From Enterobacter asburiae (GTDB lineage: Bacteria > Pseudomonadota > Gammaproteobacteria > Enterobacterales > Enterobacteriaceae), in NCBI RefSeq assembly GCF_007035645.1, contig NZ_AP019632.1, positions 2,542,001 through 2,606,000 on the forward strand: a DNA stretch of 64,000 nucleotides, in the 5' to 3' direction. Below the pieces are notes generated by a model, which was not told the origin of the DNA, ran no database searches, and saw only the letters and a list, made by a program, of their open reading frames with translations. Below, piece after piece: positions 32,417 through 43,192 of this stretch. Every line of letters starts with the position of its first letter. Within the stretch, counting starts at the first letter, position 1. Position numbers and translations under genes: made by a program.

Positions 32417-34009
32417 ATGACGGCGAAAGCAGCACAAAAAATATCGCTGTGGGAATTTTTCCAGCAACTGGGTAAAACCTTTATGCTGCCCGTGGCACTC
32501 CTCTCGTTCTGCGGGATCATGCTCGGGATCGGCAGCTCGCTGAGCAGTAAAGACGTCATCACGCTGATCCCGTTCCTCGGTACCCCGGTGCTGCAGGCGA
32601 TCTTCATCTGGATGAGTAAAGTCGGCTCCTTTGCGTTTAGCTTCCTGCCCGTGATGTTCTGTATCGCTATCCCGCTGGGCCTGGCGCGCGAGAACAAAGG
32701 CGTCGCGGCGTTTGCCGGGTTTGTGGGCTACGCCGTGATGAACCTGGCGGTTAACTTCTGGCTGACCGCGAAAGGCATTTTGCCGACCACCGACGCCGCC
32801 GTACTTAAAGCCAACAACATTCAGAGCGTGATCGGTATCCAGTCTATTGATACCGGGATCCTCGGGGCGGTGATCGCGGGTGTGATTATCTGGATGCTGC
32901 ACGAGCGCTTCCATAATATCCGGCTGCCGGATGCCCTGGCCTTCTTCGGCGGTACCCGCTTTGTGCCGATTGTTACCCTGGTGGTGATGGGTCTGTTCGG
33001 TTTAATCATTCCGCTGATCTGGCCGGTCTTTGCGATGGGCATCAACGGTATTGGCCGCATCATCAACGGCGCGGGAGATTTCGGTCCGATGATCTTCGGC
33101 ACCGGCGAGCGTCTGCTGCTGCCGTTTGGCCTGCAGCATATCCTGGTGGCCCTGATTCGCTTCACCGAAGCGGGCGGCACCATGGAGGTGTGCGGTCACG
33201 ACGTGAGCGGCGCGCTGACCATCTTCCAGGCGCAGCTGAGCTGCCCGACCACCCACGGCTTCTCGGAAAGCGCCACCCGCTTCCTGTCTCAGGGTAAAAT
33301 GCCTGCCTTCCTCGGCGGCCTGCCGGGTGCCGCGCTGGCGATGTACCACTGCGCTCGCCCGGAAAACCGTCATAAAATTAAAGGCCTGCTGATTTCCGGC
33401 GTGATCGCCTGCGTCGTGGGCGGTACTACCGAGCCAATCGAATTCCTGTTCCTGTTCGTCGCACCGGTGCTGTACCTCATCCACGCCGTGCTGACCGGTC
33501 TGGGCTTTACCGTGATGGCGGTGCTGGGCGTGACCATCGGCAACACCGACGGCAACGTGATCGACTTCGTGGTGTTCGGGATCCTGCACGGCCTGTCCAC
33601 CAAGTGGTACCTGGTGCCGGTCGTGGCGGCTATCTGGTTTGCGGTTTACTACGGCATCTTCCGCTTCGCCATCACCCGCTTTAACCTGAAAACGCCTGGC
33701 CGCGATACCGATACGGCGAGCAGCGTTGAACAGGCGGTTGCCGGGACCGTGGGCAAATCCGGCTATAACACACCGGCCATTCTGGCGGCGCTGGGCGGCG
33801 CGGATAACATCACCTCGCTGGATAACTGCATCACCCGCCTGCGTCTGTCGGTGGCGGATATGTCAAAAGTGGATACTAACGCCCTGAAAGCCAACCGGGC
33901 CATCGGCGTGGTACAGTTAAATCAGCACAATTTGCAGGTGGTTATCGGCCCGCAGGTCCAGTCGGTGAAGGATGAGCTGGCTACCCTGATGCGAACAGTT
34001 GAAGCCTGA
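32417..34009 (+). CDS. malX: PTS permease MalX (EIICB)
   Basis: MalX is a glucose/maltose-type phosphotransferase permease. The N-terminal ~430 residues form the membrane EIIC domain (many hydrophobic segments; ICHG-type region YHCARPENRHKIKGLLISG and GGTTEPIEFLFLFVAP). The C-terminal EIIB domain has the phosphorylated cysteine in SLDNCITRLRLSV. The length of 530 is that of E. coli. AAAGGAG precedes the ATG. MalI represses it. Confidence 0.95.
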   Translation: MTAKAAQKISLWEFFQQLGKTFMLPVALLSFCGIMLGIGSSLSSKDVITLIPFLGTPVLQAIFIWMSKVGSFAFSFLPVMFCIAIPLGLARENKGVAAFAGFVGYAVMNLAVNFWLTAKGILPTTDAAVLKANNIQSVIGIQSIDTGILGAVIAGVIIWMLHERFHNIRLPDALAFFGGTRFVPIVTLVVMGLFGLIIPLIWPVFAMGINGIGRIINGAGDFGPMIFGTGERLLLPFGLQHILVALIRFTEAGGTMEVCGHDVSGALTIFQAQLSCPTTHGFSESATRFLSQGKMPAFLGGLPGAALAMYHCARPENRHKIKGLLISGVIACVVGGTTEPIEFLFLFVAPVLYLIHAVLTGLGFTVMAVLGVTIGNTDGNVIDFVVFGILHGLSTKWYLVPVVAAIWFAVYYGIFRFAITRFNLKTPGRDTDTASSVEQAVAGTVGKSGYNTPAILAALGGADNITSLDNCITRLRLSVADMSKVDTNALKANRAIGVVQLNQHNLQVVIGPQVQSVKDELATLMRTVEA

Positions 34010-34017
34010 TGCCTCAG

Positions 34018-34040
34018 CCCCCTCTCATGAGGGGGTTTTA
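34018..34040 (+). terminator. Hairpin between malX and malY
   Basis: A 7-bp stem CCCCCTC/GAGGGGG with loop TCAT is followed by four T. The short tail suggests partial termination inside the operon. Confidence 0.55.
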
Positions 34041-34057
34041 CTTTAAGGACTCACGTC

Positions 34058-35230
34058 ATGTTTGATTTTTCTACCGTCGTGGATCGACACGGCACCTGGT
34101 GTACGCAGTGGGACTACGTCGCCGACCGCTTTGGCGCGGCCGATCTGCTGCCCTTCACCATCTCGGATATGGATTTCGCCACCGCGCCCTGCATTACCGA
34201 CGCGCTGCATCAGCGCATCAATCACGGCGTGCTGGGCTACAGCCGCTGGAAGAACGATGAGTTTCTCGCCGCCGTCGCGCACTGGTTCCAGCAGCGCTTT
34301 AACAGCCAGATTGATACGGAAACCGTCGTTTATGGTCCTTCCGTTATCTACATGGTGTCAGAGCTGATTCGTCTCTGGTCACACCCCGGCGACGGCGTGG
34401 TGGTGCACACCCCGGCATACGACGCGTTTTATAAAGCCATTGAAGGGAATGCGCGTCATGTGGTGCCCGTGGAGATGGAAAAGCACGCCGCAGGCTGGCA
34501 GGGAAATATGGCGGCGCTGGAAGCGGCCCTGGCGAAACCTGAAAACAAAATTTTACTGCTTTGCAGCCCGCAAAACCCAACCGGCAAGGTCTGGACGCGG
34601 GACGAGCTGACGCAGATGGCGGAACTGTGCGAGCGCTATGACGTGGCGGTTATCAGCGATGAAATTCATATGGATATGGTGTGGGGAGAGCATCGTCACA
34701 CGCCGTGGAGCGCGGTGGCGCGCGGCAAATGGGCGCTTCTCACCTCCGGCTCGAAAAGCTTTAATATTCCGGCGCTGACGGGCGCTTACAGCCTGATTGG
34801 CGATGAACAGAGCCGTAACGGTTATCTTAGCGCGCTAAAAGGCCGGGACGGACTCTCTTCCCCTTCAGTGCTGGCGCTGACGGCGCATATTGCCGCCTAT
34901 CAGCAGGGTGCGCCGTGGCTGGATGCCCTGCGGAGCTATCTGGAAGAGAATCTGATGTATATCGCGCAGGAAGTAAACCGCGCCTTTCCGAAGCTGAACT
35001 GGCAGCCGCCCGAAGCAACCTATCTGGCCTGGATTGACCTGCGTCCGCTGAATATTGACGATCGGGCGCTGCAAAAAGTACTGATCGAGCAGCAAAAAAT
35101 CGCCATCATGCCGGGATATACCTACGGCAAAGAGGGAAATGGCTTTGTTCGCCTGAACGCTGGCTGTCCGCGCAGCAAGCTTGAACAAGGGGTGCAACGC
35201 CTCATTGCCGGGATTAACACGCTCCTGTAA
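34058..35230 (+). CDS. malY: Cystathionine beta-lyase MalY
   Basis: MalY is a PLP-dependent beta C-S lyase which, in E. coli, also binds and inhibits the activator MalT. The PLP lysine is K233 in TSGSKSFNIPAL; NPTGKVW and DEIHMDMVWGEHRHTP are conserved. The 390 residues match E. coli. It follows malX in one operon, with an AAGGA site 48 bp past the malX stop. Confidence 0.95.
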   Translation: MFDFSTVVDRHGTWCTQWDYVADRFGAADLLPFTISDMDFATAPCITDALHQRINHGVLGYSRWKNDEFLAAVAHWFQQRFNSQIDTETVVYGPSVIYMVSELIRLWSHPGDGVVVHTPAYDAFYKAIEGNARHVVPVEMEKHAAGWQGNMAALEAALAKPENKILLLCSPQNPTGKVWTRDELTQMAELCERYDVAVISDEIHMDMVWGEHRHTPWSAVARGKWALLTSGSKSFNIPALTGAYSLIGDEQSRNGYLSALKGRDGLSSPSVLALTAHIAAYQQGAPWLDALRSYLEENLMYIAQEVNRAFPKLNWQPPEATYLAWIDLRPLNIDDRALQKVLIEQQKIAIMPGYTYGKEGNGFVRLNAGCPRSKLEQGVQRLIAGINTLL

Positions 35231-35326
35231 TCAATTTGCGCAACGGAATATTCCCTTGCGCAAATAGCTTTTTACCCCGTTTTGTTTTTATAATATGGCG
35301 CACTTTAACCAGAAAAGAGTGCGACC

Positions 35327-36328
35327 ATGATTGATACACGCCTGCCTTTAACTGATATTCATCGTCACCTTGACGGTAACATTCGTGCCCAAACCATCCT
35401 CGATCTTGGCCGCCAGTTCAATTTAACGCTTCCTGCTCAGACGCTTGAGTCGCTGATCCCGCACGTACAGGTAACCTCCAATGAACCGGACCTGGTCAGC
35501 TTCCTGAGCAAACTAGACTGGGGCGTGAAGATGCTGGCCTCGCTGGATGCCTGTCGCCGCGTGGCGTTTGAGAACATTGAAGATGCGGCCCGTAACGGCC
35601 TGCATTACGTCGAGCTGCGCTTCTCGCCGGGCTATATGGCGATGACCCACAGCCTGCCCGTTGCAGGCGTGGTGGAAGCCGTGATTGAAGGCGTGCGCGA
35701 AGGGTGTAAAACCTTCGACGTTCAGGCCCGTCTGATTGGCATTATGAGCCGTACGTTCGGCGAAGCCGCCTGCCTGCAGGAGCTTGAAGCGCTGCTGGCC
35801 CATCGCGATGCCATCACCGCCGTCGATTTGGCCGGTGACGAGCTGGGCTTCCCGGGCAGTCTGTTCCTCTCCCACTTCAACCGCGCGCGCGATGCCGGCT
35901 GGCACATTACCGTGCATGCGGGTGAAGCGGCTGGCCCGGAAAGCATCTGGCAGGCCATCCGCGAGCTGGGCGCCGAGCGTATCGGCCACGGCGTGAAGGC
36001 GGTAGAAGATCGCGCCCTGATGGATTTCCTGGCGGAGCAGCGTATCGGGATTGAGTCTTGCCTGACGTCTAACATTCAGACCAGCACCGTGGCAACGCTG
36101 GCGCATCATCCGCTGAAAACGTTCCTTGAGCACGGCGTGCTGGCCTCGCTGAACACTGACGACCCGGCGGTTCAGGGCGTGGATATCATCCACGAATACA
36201 ACATCGCCGCACCGCAGGCGGGTCTGAGCCGCGAGCAGATCCGTCAGGCGCAGATCAACGGGCTGGAGATCGCCTTCCTGACGCCCGAAGAGAAGCAGGC
36301 GCTTAAAGATAAAGTGGCTCGCGGTTGA
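35327..36328 (+). CDS. add: Adenosine deaminase
   Basis: Add converts adenosine and deoxyadenosine to inosine forms in purine salvage. Zinc ligands H12 and H14 lie in [10 protein letters not shown], further residues in [15 protein letters not shown], and the final aspartates in [10 protein letters not shown]. The 333 residues match E. coli. AAAAGAG lies before the ATG. It is convergent with ydgJ. Confidence 0.96.
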   Translation: MIDTRLPLTDIHRHLDGNIRAQTILDLGRQFNLTLPAQTLESLIPHVQVTSNEPDLVSFLSKLDWGVKMLASLDACRRVAFENIEDAARNGLHYVELRFSPGYMAMTHSLPVAGVVEAVIEGVREGCKTFDVQARLIGIMSRTFGEAACLQELEALLAHRDAITAVDLAGDELGFPGSLFLSHFNRARDAGWHITVHAGEAAGPESIWQAIRELGAERIGHGVKAVEDRALMDFLAEQRIGIESCLTSNIQTSTVATLAHHPLKTFLEHGVLASLNTDDPAVQGVDIIHEYNIAAPQAGLSREQIRQAQINGLEIAFLTPEEKQALKDKVARG

Positions 36329-36332
36329 GCAT

Positions 36333-36367
36333 TTGCCGGGTAGCGGCTACGCCTTACCCGGCCTACA
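36333..36367. repeat. REP unit between add and ydgJ
   Basis: TTGCCGGGTAGCGGCTACGC pairs with TTACCCGGCC, a single REP hairpin directly after add. Confidence 0.7.
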
Positions 36368-36381
36368 ACAGCCCTTATAGC

Positions 36382-37422
36382 TTATGCCAGACAGAGCGTG
36401 GCGCGATGTTTGGCAGATTCAATACCCAGCTCAATCAGCTCCATTATCTGAATCGCCTGGCTGGCCGGAACCGGATTTTCGCCCGTGCCGTTCAGCGCAT
36501 CGCGAATGCCCGCATAATAGGCCGGATAGTTGCCCGGGATCGTCAGCAAGGTCTCCTCTACCAGTTCCTCACCTTCCACCCGCGTGACCACGCCGTCGCG
36601 CATATCATAGCCCCAGTCTTCCTGCGGCAAACGTTCACCGCTTTTCAGCCGGTCCTCCTGCGGATCGAGGCCAAACTTCACGTAGCTCCCGCGCGTGCCG
36701 TGAATGATGTAGCGGGCCGATTCCGCGGCCGCGACCATCGTGCCGTGCAGCACAATCCGCCGCTGCGGGTAGCTGAGCACCGCGTGGAAGTAATCAGTCG
36801 TCTGCGCTCCGGGCCGGAGCTGGGCCAGATCGACCGTCATGCTCACCGGCAGACCAAAAAGATTGACGGCCTGATCCAGCAGATGCGGGGCTAAATCGTA
36901 CCAGATGCCGCTGCCCGGACCGGCCTGCTCGCGCCAGCGGTTTCGTACCTGCGGACGGAAGCGGTCAAAGTGCGATTCAAAAAAGAGGATCTCCCCTAGC
37001 GTGCCTTCACTGAGAAGCCTTTTTACCGTCAGAAAGTCGCTGTCCCAGCGGCGGTTATGGAATACCGACAGCAGCCTGCCCAGACTTTTTGCCAGCGCAT
37101 CCAGCTCGCGAGCCTGAGACAACGTGACGGTAAAGGGCTTATCGACCACCACGTGCTTACCGGCTTCAAGCGCGGCCTTTGCCAGCGGGAAGTGGGTGTC
37201 GTTCGGGGTGGGGATAACGATTAAATCAATATTCGGATCGTTGAAAAGGTGTTTTGGCTCAGAGACAACCGGCACGGAAGGCCAGTCGGCATGGACTTTA
37301 GCGGCATCGCTGCTGGATACCGCAGCCAGGATCATCCCCGGCGTCCCGGCTATCAGAGGCGCATGAAACGTTTTGCTTGCATACCCGTAGCCGATAAGCC
37401 CAACGCGGATATTATCACTCAT
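36382..37422 (-). CDS. ydgJ: Gfo/Idh/MocA oxidoreductase YdgJ
   Basis: The 346-residue protein has an N-terminal Rossmann fold (IRVGLIGYGYASKTFHAPLI) and the family motif DKPFTVTLSQARELDAL, followed by the alpha/beta substrate domain. The substrate is unknown; the family oxidises sugars and related polyols with NAD(P). It matches E. coli YdgJ in length and context. Confidence 0.92.
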   Translation of the reverse strand: MSDNIRVGLIGYGYASKTFHAPLIAGTPGMILAAVSSSDAAKVHADWPSVPVVSEPKHLFNDPNIDLIVIPTPNDTHFPLAKAALEAGKHVVVDKPFTVTLSQARELDALAKSLGRLLSVFHNRRWDSDFLTVKRLLSEGTLGEILFFESHFDRFRPQVRNRWREQAGPGSGIWYDLAPHLLDQAVNLFGLPVSMTVDLAQLRPGAQTTDYFHAVLSYPQRRIVLHGTMVAAAESARYIIHGTRGSYVKFGLDPQEDRLKSGERLPQEDWGYDMRDGVVTRVEGEELVEETLLTIPGNYPAYYAGIRDALNGTGENPVPASQAIQIMELIELGIESAKHRATLCLA

Positions 37423-37653
37423 AGTGCCGTCCTCTTTTATGACGTTCTTATTTCACACTGGCTAGCCTGGCATTACCACAGATTAATAATGTGCCATATG
37501 ACTTAAAATAGCAGGTTGTAAGGGTTGTTTTTGTTACATAGTATTAACCCACTGATTTTGTTTAAGGGAACCGTTCCCAAAGCGCTTGCCGTCGGGGAAA
37601 CGTCGCTGTAACATTTGCGACCTGTATTTATGGATAAAGTACAACTACGAATC

Positions 37654-37791
37654 ATGACGTCAATTATTAATCGAATCATTGAATTAGCGGGATGGATTGT
37701 CCTTGGGGTTTCGGTCATTTTGCTGGGCGTTGCCAGCCATATCGATAACTACCAGCCGCCGGAGCCTGTCACAGTCGCCCAACCTAAGTAA
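37654..37791 (+). CDS. blr: Small membrane protein Blr (divisome-associated)
   Basis: The 45-residue protein MTSIINRIIELAGWIVLGVS... contains VILLGVASHIDNYQPPE, the hallmark of E. coli Blr (41 residues). Blr is a single-pass inner-membrane protein found at the division site whose loss raises sensitivity to beta-lactams. In E. coli the ORF starts at a methionine that here is an isoleucine codon (ATT), so the upstream ATG at 37654 must be used, adding four residues. The ribosome site is weak. Confidence 0.85.
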   Translation: MTSIINRIIELAGWIVLGVSVILLGVASHIDNYQPPEPVTVAQPK

Positions 37792-38022
37792 CCGGTTACT
37801 GCAATAAAGAGTGACATAATATGTCAGTTACTTATTGCCAGCCCTGGTGAACACGGTTAACCTTCTCTTCCAGGCATCGTCTGATGCCTGAATTTCAGCA
37901 AAGAAAACTCCTAATTTCGTCGCGTTACCTGAGTGGGCTGTTTACGTCTTTATTAATCCGTTTATTATTCGAACGAATTACCTTAACTGGTATTACTCAC
38001 TTTTATATGGAAACTTATTAAT

Positions 38023-38238
38023 ATGACAGTTCAGGACTATTTATTAAAATTTCGCAAGATCAATTCGCTTGAGAGCCTGGAAAAACTGTTTGACCATCTG
38101 AACTACACCCTGTCGGATAATCAGGACATCATTAATATGTATCGCGCTGCTGACCATCGCCGTGCGGAGCTGGTTTCCGGAGGTCGTTTGTTCAACGTGG
38201 GTGAAGTGCCTAAGTCCGTATGGCGTTACGTTTTATAA
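38023..38238 (+). CDS. cnu: Hha-family nucleoid modulator Cnu (YdgT)
   Basis: The 71-residue protein [22 protein letters not shown] matches E. coli Cnu/YdgT. Cnu binds H-NS and StpA to modulate silencing of acquired DNA, and was found bound near oriC. The family's acidic [14 protein letters not shown] region is intact. About 230 bp of AT-rich leader precedes it without a gene. Confidence 0.95.
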   Translation: MTVQDYLLKFRKINSLESLEKLFDHLNYTLSDNQDIINMYRAADHRRAELVSGGRLFNVGEVPKSVWRYVL

Positions 38239-38324
38239 GAAAGTAGCCATCCGCGCGAAATGTTATATACTCTCCGCCCTGCAAACTGGCTGTACAACAT
38301 TTCGCGCAGATTATGGGAGAGTTC

Positions 38325-38765
38325 ATGACCGCAACGCCTGGAGAACGCATTGGAGGCTGGTTAATCGCCCCACTGGCATGGCTGCTGGTTGCCTTATTAA
38401 GCGCATCACTTGCGCTGCTGCTGTATACCACCGCACTGATTACTCCTCACGCCATCCAGACCCTGATGTCGCAAAGCGTGCTGAGTATTGCGATGTGGTT
38501 TGTGTCGTTCGTTTTCGCGATTGGTATGTGGTACTACACCCTGTGGTTGACCATCGCCTTCTTTAAGCGCCGCAAAAGTGTACCTAAACACTACATTATC
38601 TGGCTGCTGATTTCGGTTCTGCTGGCGGTTAAAGCCTTTGCTTTTTCGCCCGTATCAGACGCTCTGGCCGTTCGTCAGCTGCTTTTCCCGTTACTGGCGG
38701 CCGCGCTGCTGGTCCCCTATTTCAAACGTTCGACGCGGGTAAAAAACACCTTCGTGAACCCGTAA
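38325..38765 (+). CDS. ydgK: Inner-membrane protein YdgK (DUF2569)
   Basis: The 146-residue protein has four hydrophobic segments and matches E. coli YdgK: MTATPGERIGGWLIAPLAW and PKHYIIWLLISVLLAVKAFAF. The start at 38325 has GGGAGA upstream; an ATG four codons earlier lacks one. Function unknown. It lies just before rsxA on the same strand. Confidence 0.9.
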   Translation: MTATPGERIGGWLIAPLAWLLVALLSASLALLLYTTALITPHAIQTLMSQSVLSIAMWFVSFVFAIGMWYYTLWLTIAFFKRRKSVPKHYIIWLLISVLLAVKAFAFSPVSDALAVRQLLFPLLAAALLVPYFKRSTRVKNTFVNP

Positions 38766-38841
38766 TAACCTTACAGATAACCTGTTGTCGCCTGCGTGAG
38801 TTTGTCCGATAATAGGCGGCTTTTTTATTTCAGGCTAAATA

Positions 38842-39423
38842 ATGACCGATTACTTACTGCTCTTTGTCGGCACCGTGCTGGTTAACAACTTCGTTCTGGT
38901 GAAGTTCCTTGGCCTGTGCCCGTTTATGGGCGTGTCCAAAAAGCTGGAAACGGCGATGGGCATGGGGCTGGCGACAACCTTCGTCATGACGATGGCGTCC
39001 ATCTGCGCGTGGTTGATTGATACCTGGATCCTCATCCCGCTGGGGTTAATCTATCTTCGTACGCTGGCTTTTATTCTGGTCATTGCGGTTGTTGTGCAAT
39101 TTACTGAAATGGTGGTGCGTAAAACCAGCCCGGCCCTCTATCGCCTGCTGGGTATCTTCCTGCCGCTGATCACCACCAACTGTGCCGTTCTCGGCGTTGC
39201 GCTGCTGAACATCAACCTTGGCCATAACTTTATGCAGTCGGCGCTGTACGGTTTTTCCGCCGCCGTCGGTTTCTCATTTGTTATGGTCCTGTTCGCGTCG
39301 ATTCGCGAGCGTCTGGCGGCAGCGGATATCCCTGCGCCCTTCCGCGGTAACGCGATTGCGCTGGTGACCGCGGGTTTAATGTCTCTGGCCTTTATGGGCT
39401 TTAGTGGTCTGGTGAAGTTGTAA
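38842..39423 (+). CDS. rsxA: Rsx/Rnf electron transport subunit RsxA
   Basis: RsxA is an integral membrane subunit with six hydrophobic segments in 193 residues. In E. coli the Rsx complex uses reducing power to keep SoxR reduced; relatives (Rnf) couple electron flow to sodium transport. [34 protein letters not shown] is highly conserved. It starts a six-gene operon, with its stop overlapping rsxB. Confidence 0.96.
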   Translation: MTDYLLLFVGTVLVNNFVLVKFLGLCPFMGVSKKLETAMGMGLATTFVMTMASICAWLIDTWILIPLGLIYLRTLAFILVIAVVVQFTEMVVRKTSPALYRLLGIFLPLITTNCAVLGVALLNINLGHNFMQSALYGFSAAVGFSFVMVLFASIRERLAAADIPAPFRGNAIALVTAGLMSLAFMGFSGLVKL

Positions 39424-40001
39424 TGAATGCTATCTGGATTGCCATCGCCTCTATCAGCGTCCTGGGGTTGGTGTTTGGCCTTATCCTGGGTTACGCCTCC
39501 CGCCGTTTCGCGGTAGAGGACGATCCTGTTGTTGAAAAAATTGATGAGCTGTTGCCGCAAAGCCAGTGCGGGCAGTGCGGCTACCCAGGCTGCCGTCCCT
39601 ACGCTGAAGCGGTAGGCATTCAGGGTGAAAAAATTAACCGCTGCGCCCCCGGCGGCGAAGCGGTGATGCTGAAAATCGCGGCCCTGCTTAACGTCGATCC
39701 GCAGCCCGTTGATGGCGATGCGGAGGTGCAGGAGCCGGTTCGCGCCCTCGCCGTGATCGACGAGGCAAACTGCATCGGCTGCACCAAATGTATTCAGGCC
39801 TGCCCGGTTGACGCCATTGTCGGCGCCACCCGCGCCATGCACACCGTCGTGGCGGATCTGTGCACCGGCTGTAACCTCTGCGTGGCCCCCTGCCCGACGC
39901 AATGTATCGAGCTGCGCCCGGTTGAAACGACTACCGAAAGCTGGAAGTGGGATCTTCAAACCATTCCGGTTCGCATCATTCCTGTGGAACAACATGCTTA
40001 A
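39423..40001 (+). CDS. rsxB: Rsx electron transport subunit RsxB (ferredoxin-like)
   Basis: RsxB has an N-terminal membrane anchor, a cluster motif [15 protein letters not shown], and two 4Fe-4S motifs ([16 protein letters not shown] and [16 protein letters not shown]). These carry electrons between RsxC and the membrane subunits. The 192 residues match E. coli. It overlaps rsxC by 8 bp. Confidence 0.96.
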   Translation: MNAIWIAIASISVLGLVFGLILGYASRRFAVEDDPVVEKIDELLPQSQCGQCGYPGCRPYAEAVGIQGEKINRCAPGGEAVMLKIAALLNVDPQPVDGDAEVQEPVRALAVIDEANCIGCTKCIQACPVDAIVGATRAMHTVVADLCTGCNLCVAPCPTQCIELRPVETTTESWKWDLQTIPVRIIPVEQHA

Positions 40002-42129
40002 GTTATTTTCTGCTTTCAGAAAAGAGAAGATTTGGGACTTTGACGGCGGTATCCATCCGCCAGAGATGAAAACCCAGTCCAACGGCACGCCGCTGCGTCA
40101 AATTCCGCTGGCGACGCGTTACGTCATGCCGCTCAAGCAGCATATTGGCGCTGAGGGCGAGCTGTGCGTGAAAGAAGGCGATACGGTTCTTCGCGGTCAG
40201 CCGCTGACCTTTGGCCGTGGACGTATGCTGCCGGTGCACGCCCCTACCTCCGGTAAAGTGGTGGCGATTGCCCCTCATACGGTGGCTCATCCGTCCGCGC
40301 TGTCGGAGCTGAGCGTGATCATTGAAGCCGACGGCGAAGACCGCTGGATTGAACGTGACGGCTGGAGCGATTACCGCAGCCAGAGCCGCGAAGCGCTTAT
40401 CGAGCGTATTCATCAGTTCGGCGTCGCCGGGCTGGGCGGCGCGGGCTTCCCGACCGGCGTCAAGCTGCGCGGCGGTGGCGATAACATCCAGACGTTGATT
40501 ATCAATGCCGCCGAGTGCGAGCCGTATATCACCGCCGACGATCGTCTGATGCAGGATTGCGCCGCTCAGGTGGTGGAAGGCATCCGCATCCTGGCGCACA
40601 TTCTGAAGCCGCGGGAAGTGCTGATTGGTATCGAAGACAATAAACCGCAGGCCATCTCGATGCTGCGCGCCGTGCTGGCGGGCAGTCATGATATTAGCCT
40701 GCGCGTTATCCCGACCAAGTACCCTTCTGGCGGCGCAAAACAGCTGACGCAAATTCTCACCGGCAAGCAGGTCCCGCACGGCGGACGCTCTTCGGATATC
40801 GGCGTGCTGATGCAAAACATCGGCACCGCCTATGCGGTGAAACGCGCGGTGATTGACGGCGAGCCGTTGACCGAGCGCGTGGTGACGCTGACCGGCGAGT
40901 CGGTTTCCCGTCCGGGCAACGTCTGGGCGCGTCTGGGTACGCCGGTGCGCCATCTGCTGGAACAGGCTGAATTTTGCCCGGCCAGCGACCAGATGGTGAT
41001 CATGGGTGGCCCGCTGATGGGCTTTACGCTGCCGTGGCTGGACGTTCCGGTAGTGAAAATCACTAACTGTCTGCTCGCCCCTTCCCCCACCGAAATGGGT
41101 GAAGAGCAGGAAGAGAAAGGTTGCATTCGCTGCAGCGCCTGTGCCGATGCCTGCCCGGCGGATCTCCTCCCACAGCAGCTGTACTGGTACAGCAAAGGCC
41201 AGCTGCACGACAAGGCAAAATCCCATAACCTGGCCGACTGCATTGAATGCGGCGCCTGCGCCTGGGTCTGCCCAAGCAACATTCCGCTGGTGCAATACTT
41301 CCGTCAGGAGAAGGCCGAGATTTATGCCATCTCCATGGAAGAAAAACGCGCCGCGGAAGCCAAGGCACGTTTCGAAGCGCGTCAGGCGCGACTGGAGCGC
41401 GAAAAAATCGCCCGTCAGGAACGCCATAAACAGGCCGCCGTTCAGCCTGCCGGGAAAGATCAGGATGCGATCAACGCCGCGCTGGCGCGCGTTCGCGAGA
41501 AAAAAGCCGATGCCGCCCAGACGGTGGTGATCCAGGCCGGGGAAAAACCGGATAACAGCGAAGCGATTGCCGCCCGCGAAGCGCGAAAGGCTGCGGCTCG
41601 CGCGCGTCAGGCGGAAAAAGCGCAAACGGTTCAGGCAGATACTGAGATCGACCCGCGTAAAGCGGCCGTTGAAGCGGCGATAGCCCGGGCCAAGGCCCGC
41701 AAAGCTGGAGAGCAGCAGGTAGTCGTCGAGCAAGAAGCGGTCGACCCACGCAAAGCCGCCGTTGAAGCGGCGATTGCCCGCGCCAAAGCCCGTAAGGCTG
41801 CGCAGCAGGCGCCAGAGGCAGTATCAGAAGCAGAAGCACCACCGGTCGACCCGCGTAAAGCCGCCGTCGAAGCAGCGATTACCCGCGCCAAAGCCCGTAA
41901 GGCTGCGCAGCAGGCGCCAGAGGCAGTATCAGAAGCAGAAGCACCACCGGTCGACCCGCGTAAAGCCGCCGTCGAAGCAGCGATTGCTCGCGCCAAAGCC
42001 CGCAAGGCTGCGCAGCAGGAAGAGCAGCCGCAGGCCGCCAACGATGACCCGCGCAAGGCCGCCGTCGCCGCCGCCATTGCGCGCGTTCAGGCGAAGAAAG
42101 CCGCACAGCAAGCCGTAAACGAGGATTAA
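39994..42129 (+). CDS. rsxC: Rsx electron transport subunit RsxC
   Basis: RsxC is the NADH-binding subunit of 711 residues. An N-terminal region ([17 protein letters not shown]) leads to the nucleotide/FMN fold ([16 protein letters not shown]), then two 4Fe-4S motifs ([36 protein letters not shown]). The C-terminus is a charged coiled tail with five repeats of [19 protein letters not shown] type. E. coli RsxC has the same kind of tail with a different repeat number. The start at 39994 overlaps rsxB; earlier in-frame codons lie within rsxB. Confidence 0.95.
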   Translation: MLKLFSAFRKEKIWDFDGGIHPPEMKTQSNGTPLRQIPLATRYVMPLKQHIGAEGELCVKEGDTVLRGQPLTFGRGRMLPVHAPTSGKVVAIAPHTVAHPSALSELSVIIEADGEDRWIERDGWSDYRSQSREALIERIHQFGVAGLGGAGFPTGVKLRGGGDNIQTLIINAAECEPYITADDRLMQDCAAQVVEGIRILAHILKPREVLIGIEDNKPQAISMLRAVLAGSHDISLRVIPTKYPSGGAKQLTQILTGKQVPHGGRSSDIGVLMQNIGTAYAVKRAVIDGEPLTERVVTLTGESVSRPGNVWARLGTPVRHLLEQAEFCPASDQMVIMGGPLMGFTLPWLDVPVVKITNCLLAPSPTEMGEEQEEKGCIRCSACADACPADLLPQQLYWYSKGQLHDKAKSHNLADCIECGACAWVCPSNIPLVQYFRQEKAEIYAISMEEKRAAEAKARFEARQARLEREKIARQERHKQAAVQPAGKDQDAINAALARVREKKADAAQTVVIQAGEKPDNSEAIAAREARKAAARARQAEKAQTVQADTEIDPRKAAVEAAIARAKARKAGEQQVVVEQEAVDPRKAAVEAAIARAKARKAAQQAPEAVSEAEAPPVDPRKAAVEAAITRAKARKAAQQAPEAVSEAEAPPVDPRKAAVEAAIARAKARKAAQQEEQPQAANDDPRKAAVAAAIARVQAKKAAQQAVNED
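41740..42029 (+). repeat. 105-bp tandem repeat in the rsxC tail
   Basis: Units start at 41740, 41845 and 41950 with nearly identical sequence, each coding a 35-residue block [12 protein letters not shown]...; more divergent units lie on both sides. Because 105 is a multiple of three, gain or loss keeps the frame. Confidence 0.88.
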
Positions 42130-43182
42130 ATGGTTTTCAGAATCGCAAGTTCCCCTTACACCCACAACCAGCGTCAGACATCGCGCATTATGATGCTGGT
42201 CTGCCTGGCCGCGCTGCCGGGCATTGCCGTTCAGTGCTGGTTTTTCGGCTGGGGAACCCTGTTCCAGATAGCCCTGGGCTGCGCCAGCGCCGTCGCGGCG
42301 GAAGCACTCGTCCTGAAGCTGCGTAAGATGGCCGTGTCACGCATTCTGGCTGACAACTCCGCGCTGCTGACCGGCCTGCTGCTCGCCATCAGTATTCCGC
42401 CGTTTGCCCCGTGGTGGATGGTCGTGCTCGGTACCGTGTTTGCCGTAATCATTGCCAAACAGCTGTACGGCGGGCTCGGCCATAACCCGTTTAACCCGGC
42501 GATGATTGGCTACGTGGTGCTGCTAATCTCCTTCCCGGTGCAGATGACCAGCTGGCTGCCGCCGCACGAGATTGCGGCCACGGTTCCGGGCTTTATGGAT
42601 GCCCTGCACGTTATCTTTACCGGCCATACGGCGCTCGGCGCTGATATGAACGCCCTGCGCATGGGCGTGGACGGCATCAGCCAGGCGACGCCTCTCGATA
42701 CCTTTAAAACGTCCCTGCACGCCGGGCAAAGCGTTGAGCAGATCATGAAATCCGCGATTTACAGCGGCATGCTGGCAGGTGCAGGCTGGCAGTGGGTCAA
42801 CCTGGCGTATCTGCTGGGCGGCCTGTTCCTGCTGCAGCAAAAAGCCATTCGCTGGCATATTCCGGTCAGCTTCCTCGTGACGCTGACGGTTTGCGCGACG
42901 CTGGGATGGGTCTTCTCTCCTGAATCACTCGCCAGCCCGCAGATGCACCTGCTCTCCGGGGCGACCATGCTGGGTGCCTTCTTTATCCTGACGGACCCGG
43001 TGACCGCGTCAACGACTAACCGCGGCCGCCTGATCTTCGGCGCGCTGGCGGGCCTGCTGGTATGGCTCATCCGCAGCTTTGGCGGTTACCCGGACGGCGT
43101 CGCGTTTGCCGTCCTGCTTGCCAACATTACCGTTCCGCTCATCGACTATTACACGCGTCCGCGCGTGTACGGCCATCGCTAA
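42130..43182 (+). CDS. rsxD: Rsx electron transport subunit RsxD
   Basis: RsxD is a membrane subunit of 350 residues that carries a covalently bound flavin. The flavin-bearing threonine is T187 in [10 protein letters not shown], the same position as in E. coli. Several hydrophobic segments surround it. The gene starts directly after the rsxC stop. Confidence 0.95.
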   Translation: MVFRIASSPYTHNQRQTSRIMMLVCLAALPGIAVQCWFFGWGTLFQIALGCASAVAAEALVLKLRKMAVSRILADNSALLTGLLLAISIPPFAPWWMVVLGTVFAVIIAKQLYGGLGHNPFNPAMIGYVVLLISFPVQMTSWLPPHEIAATVPGFMDALHVIFTGHTALGADMNALRMGVDGISQATPLDTFKTSLHAGQSVEQIMKSAIYSGMLAGAGWQWVNLAYLLGGLFLLQQKAIRWHIPVSFLVTLTVCATLGWVFSPESLASPQMHLLSGATMLGAFFILTDPVTASTTNRGRLIFGALAGLLVWLIRSFGGYPDGVAFAVLLANITVPLIDYYTRPRVYGHR

Positions 43183-43192
43183 GGGTTTCGCC

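Noticed and set aside
40003-41733. 576-codon frame antisense to rsxC
   Set aside because: It is a shadow of a GC-rich gene with a conserved product on the other strand.
41740-42029. CRISPR or mobile repeat
   Set aside because: The repeat is coding, in frame, and typical of the RsxC tail.
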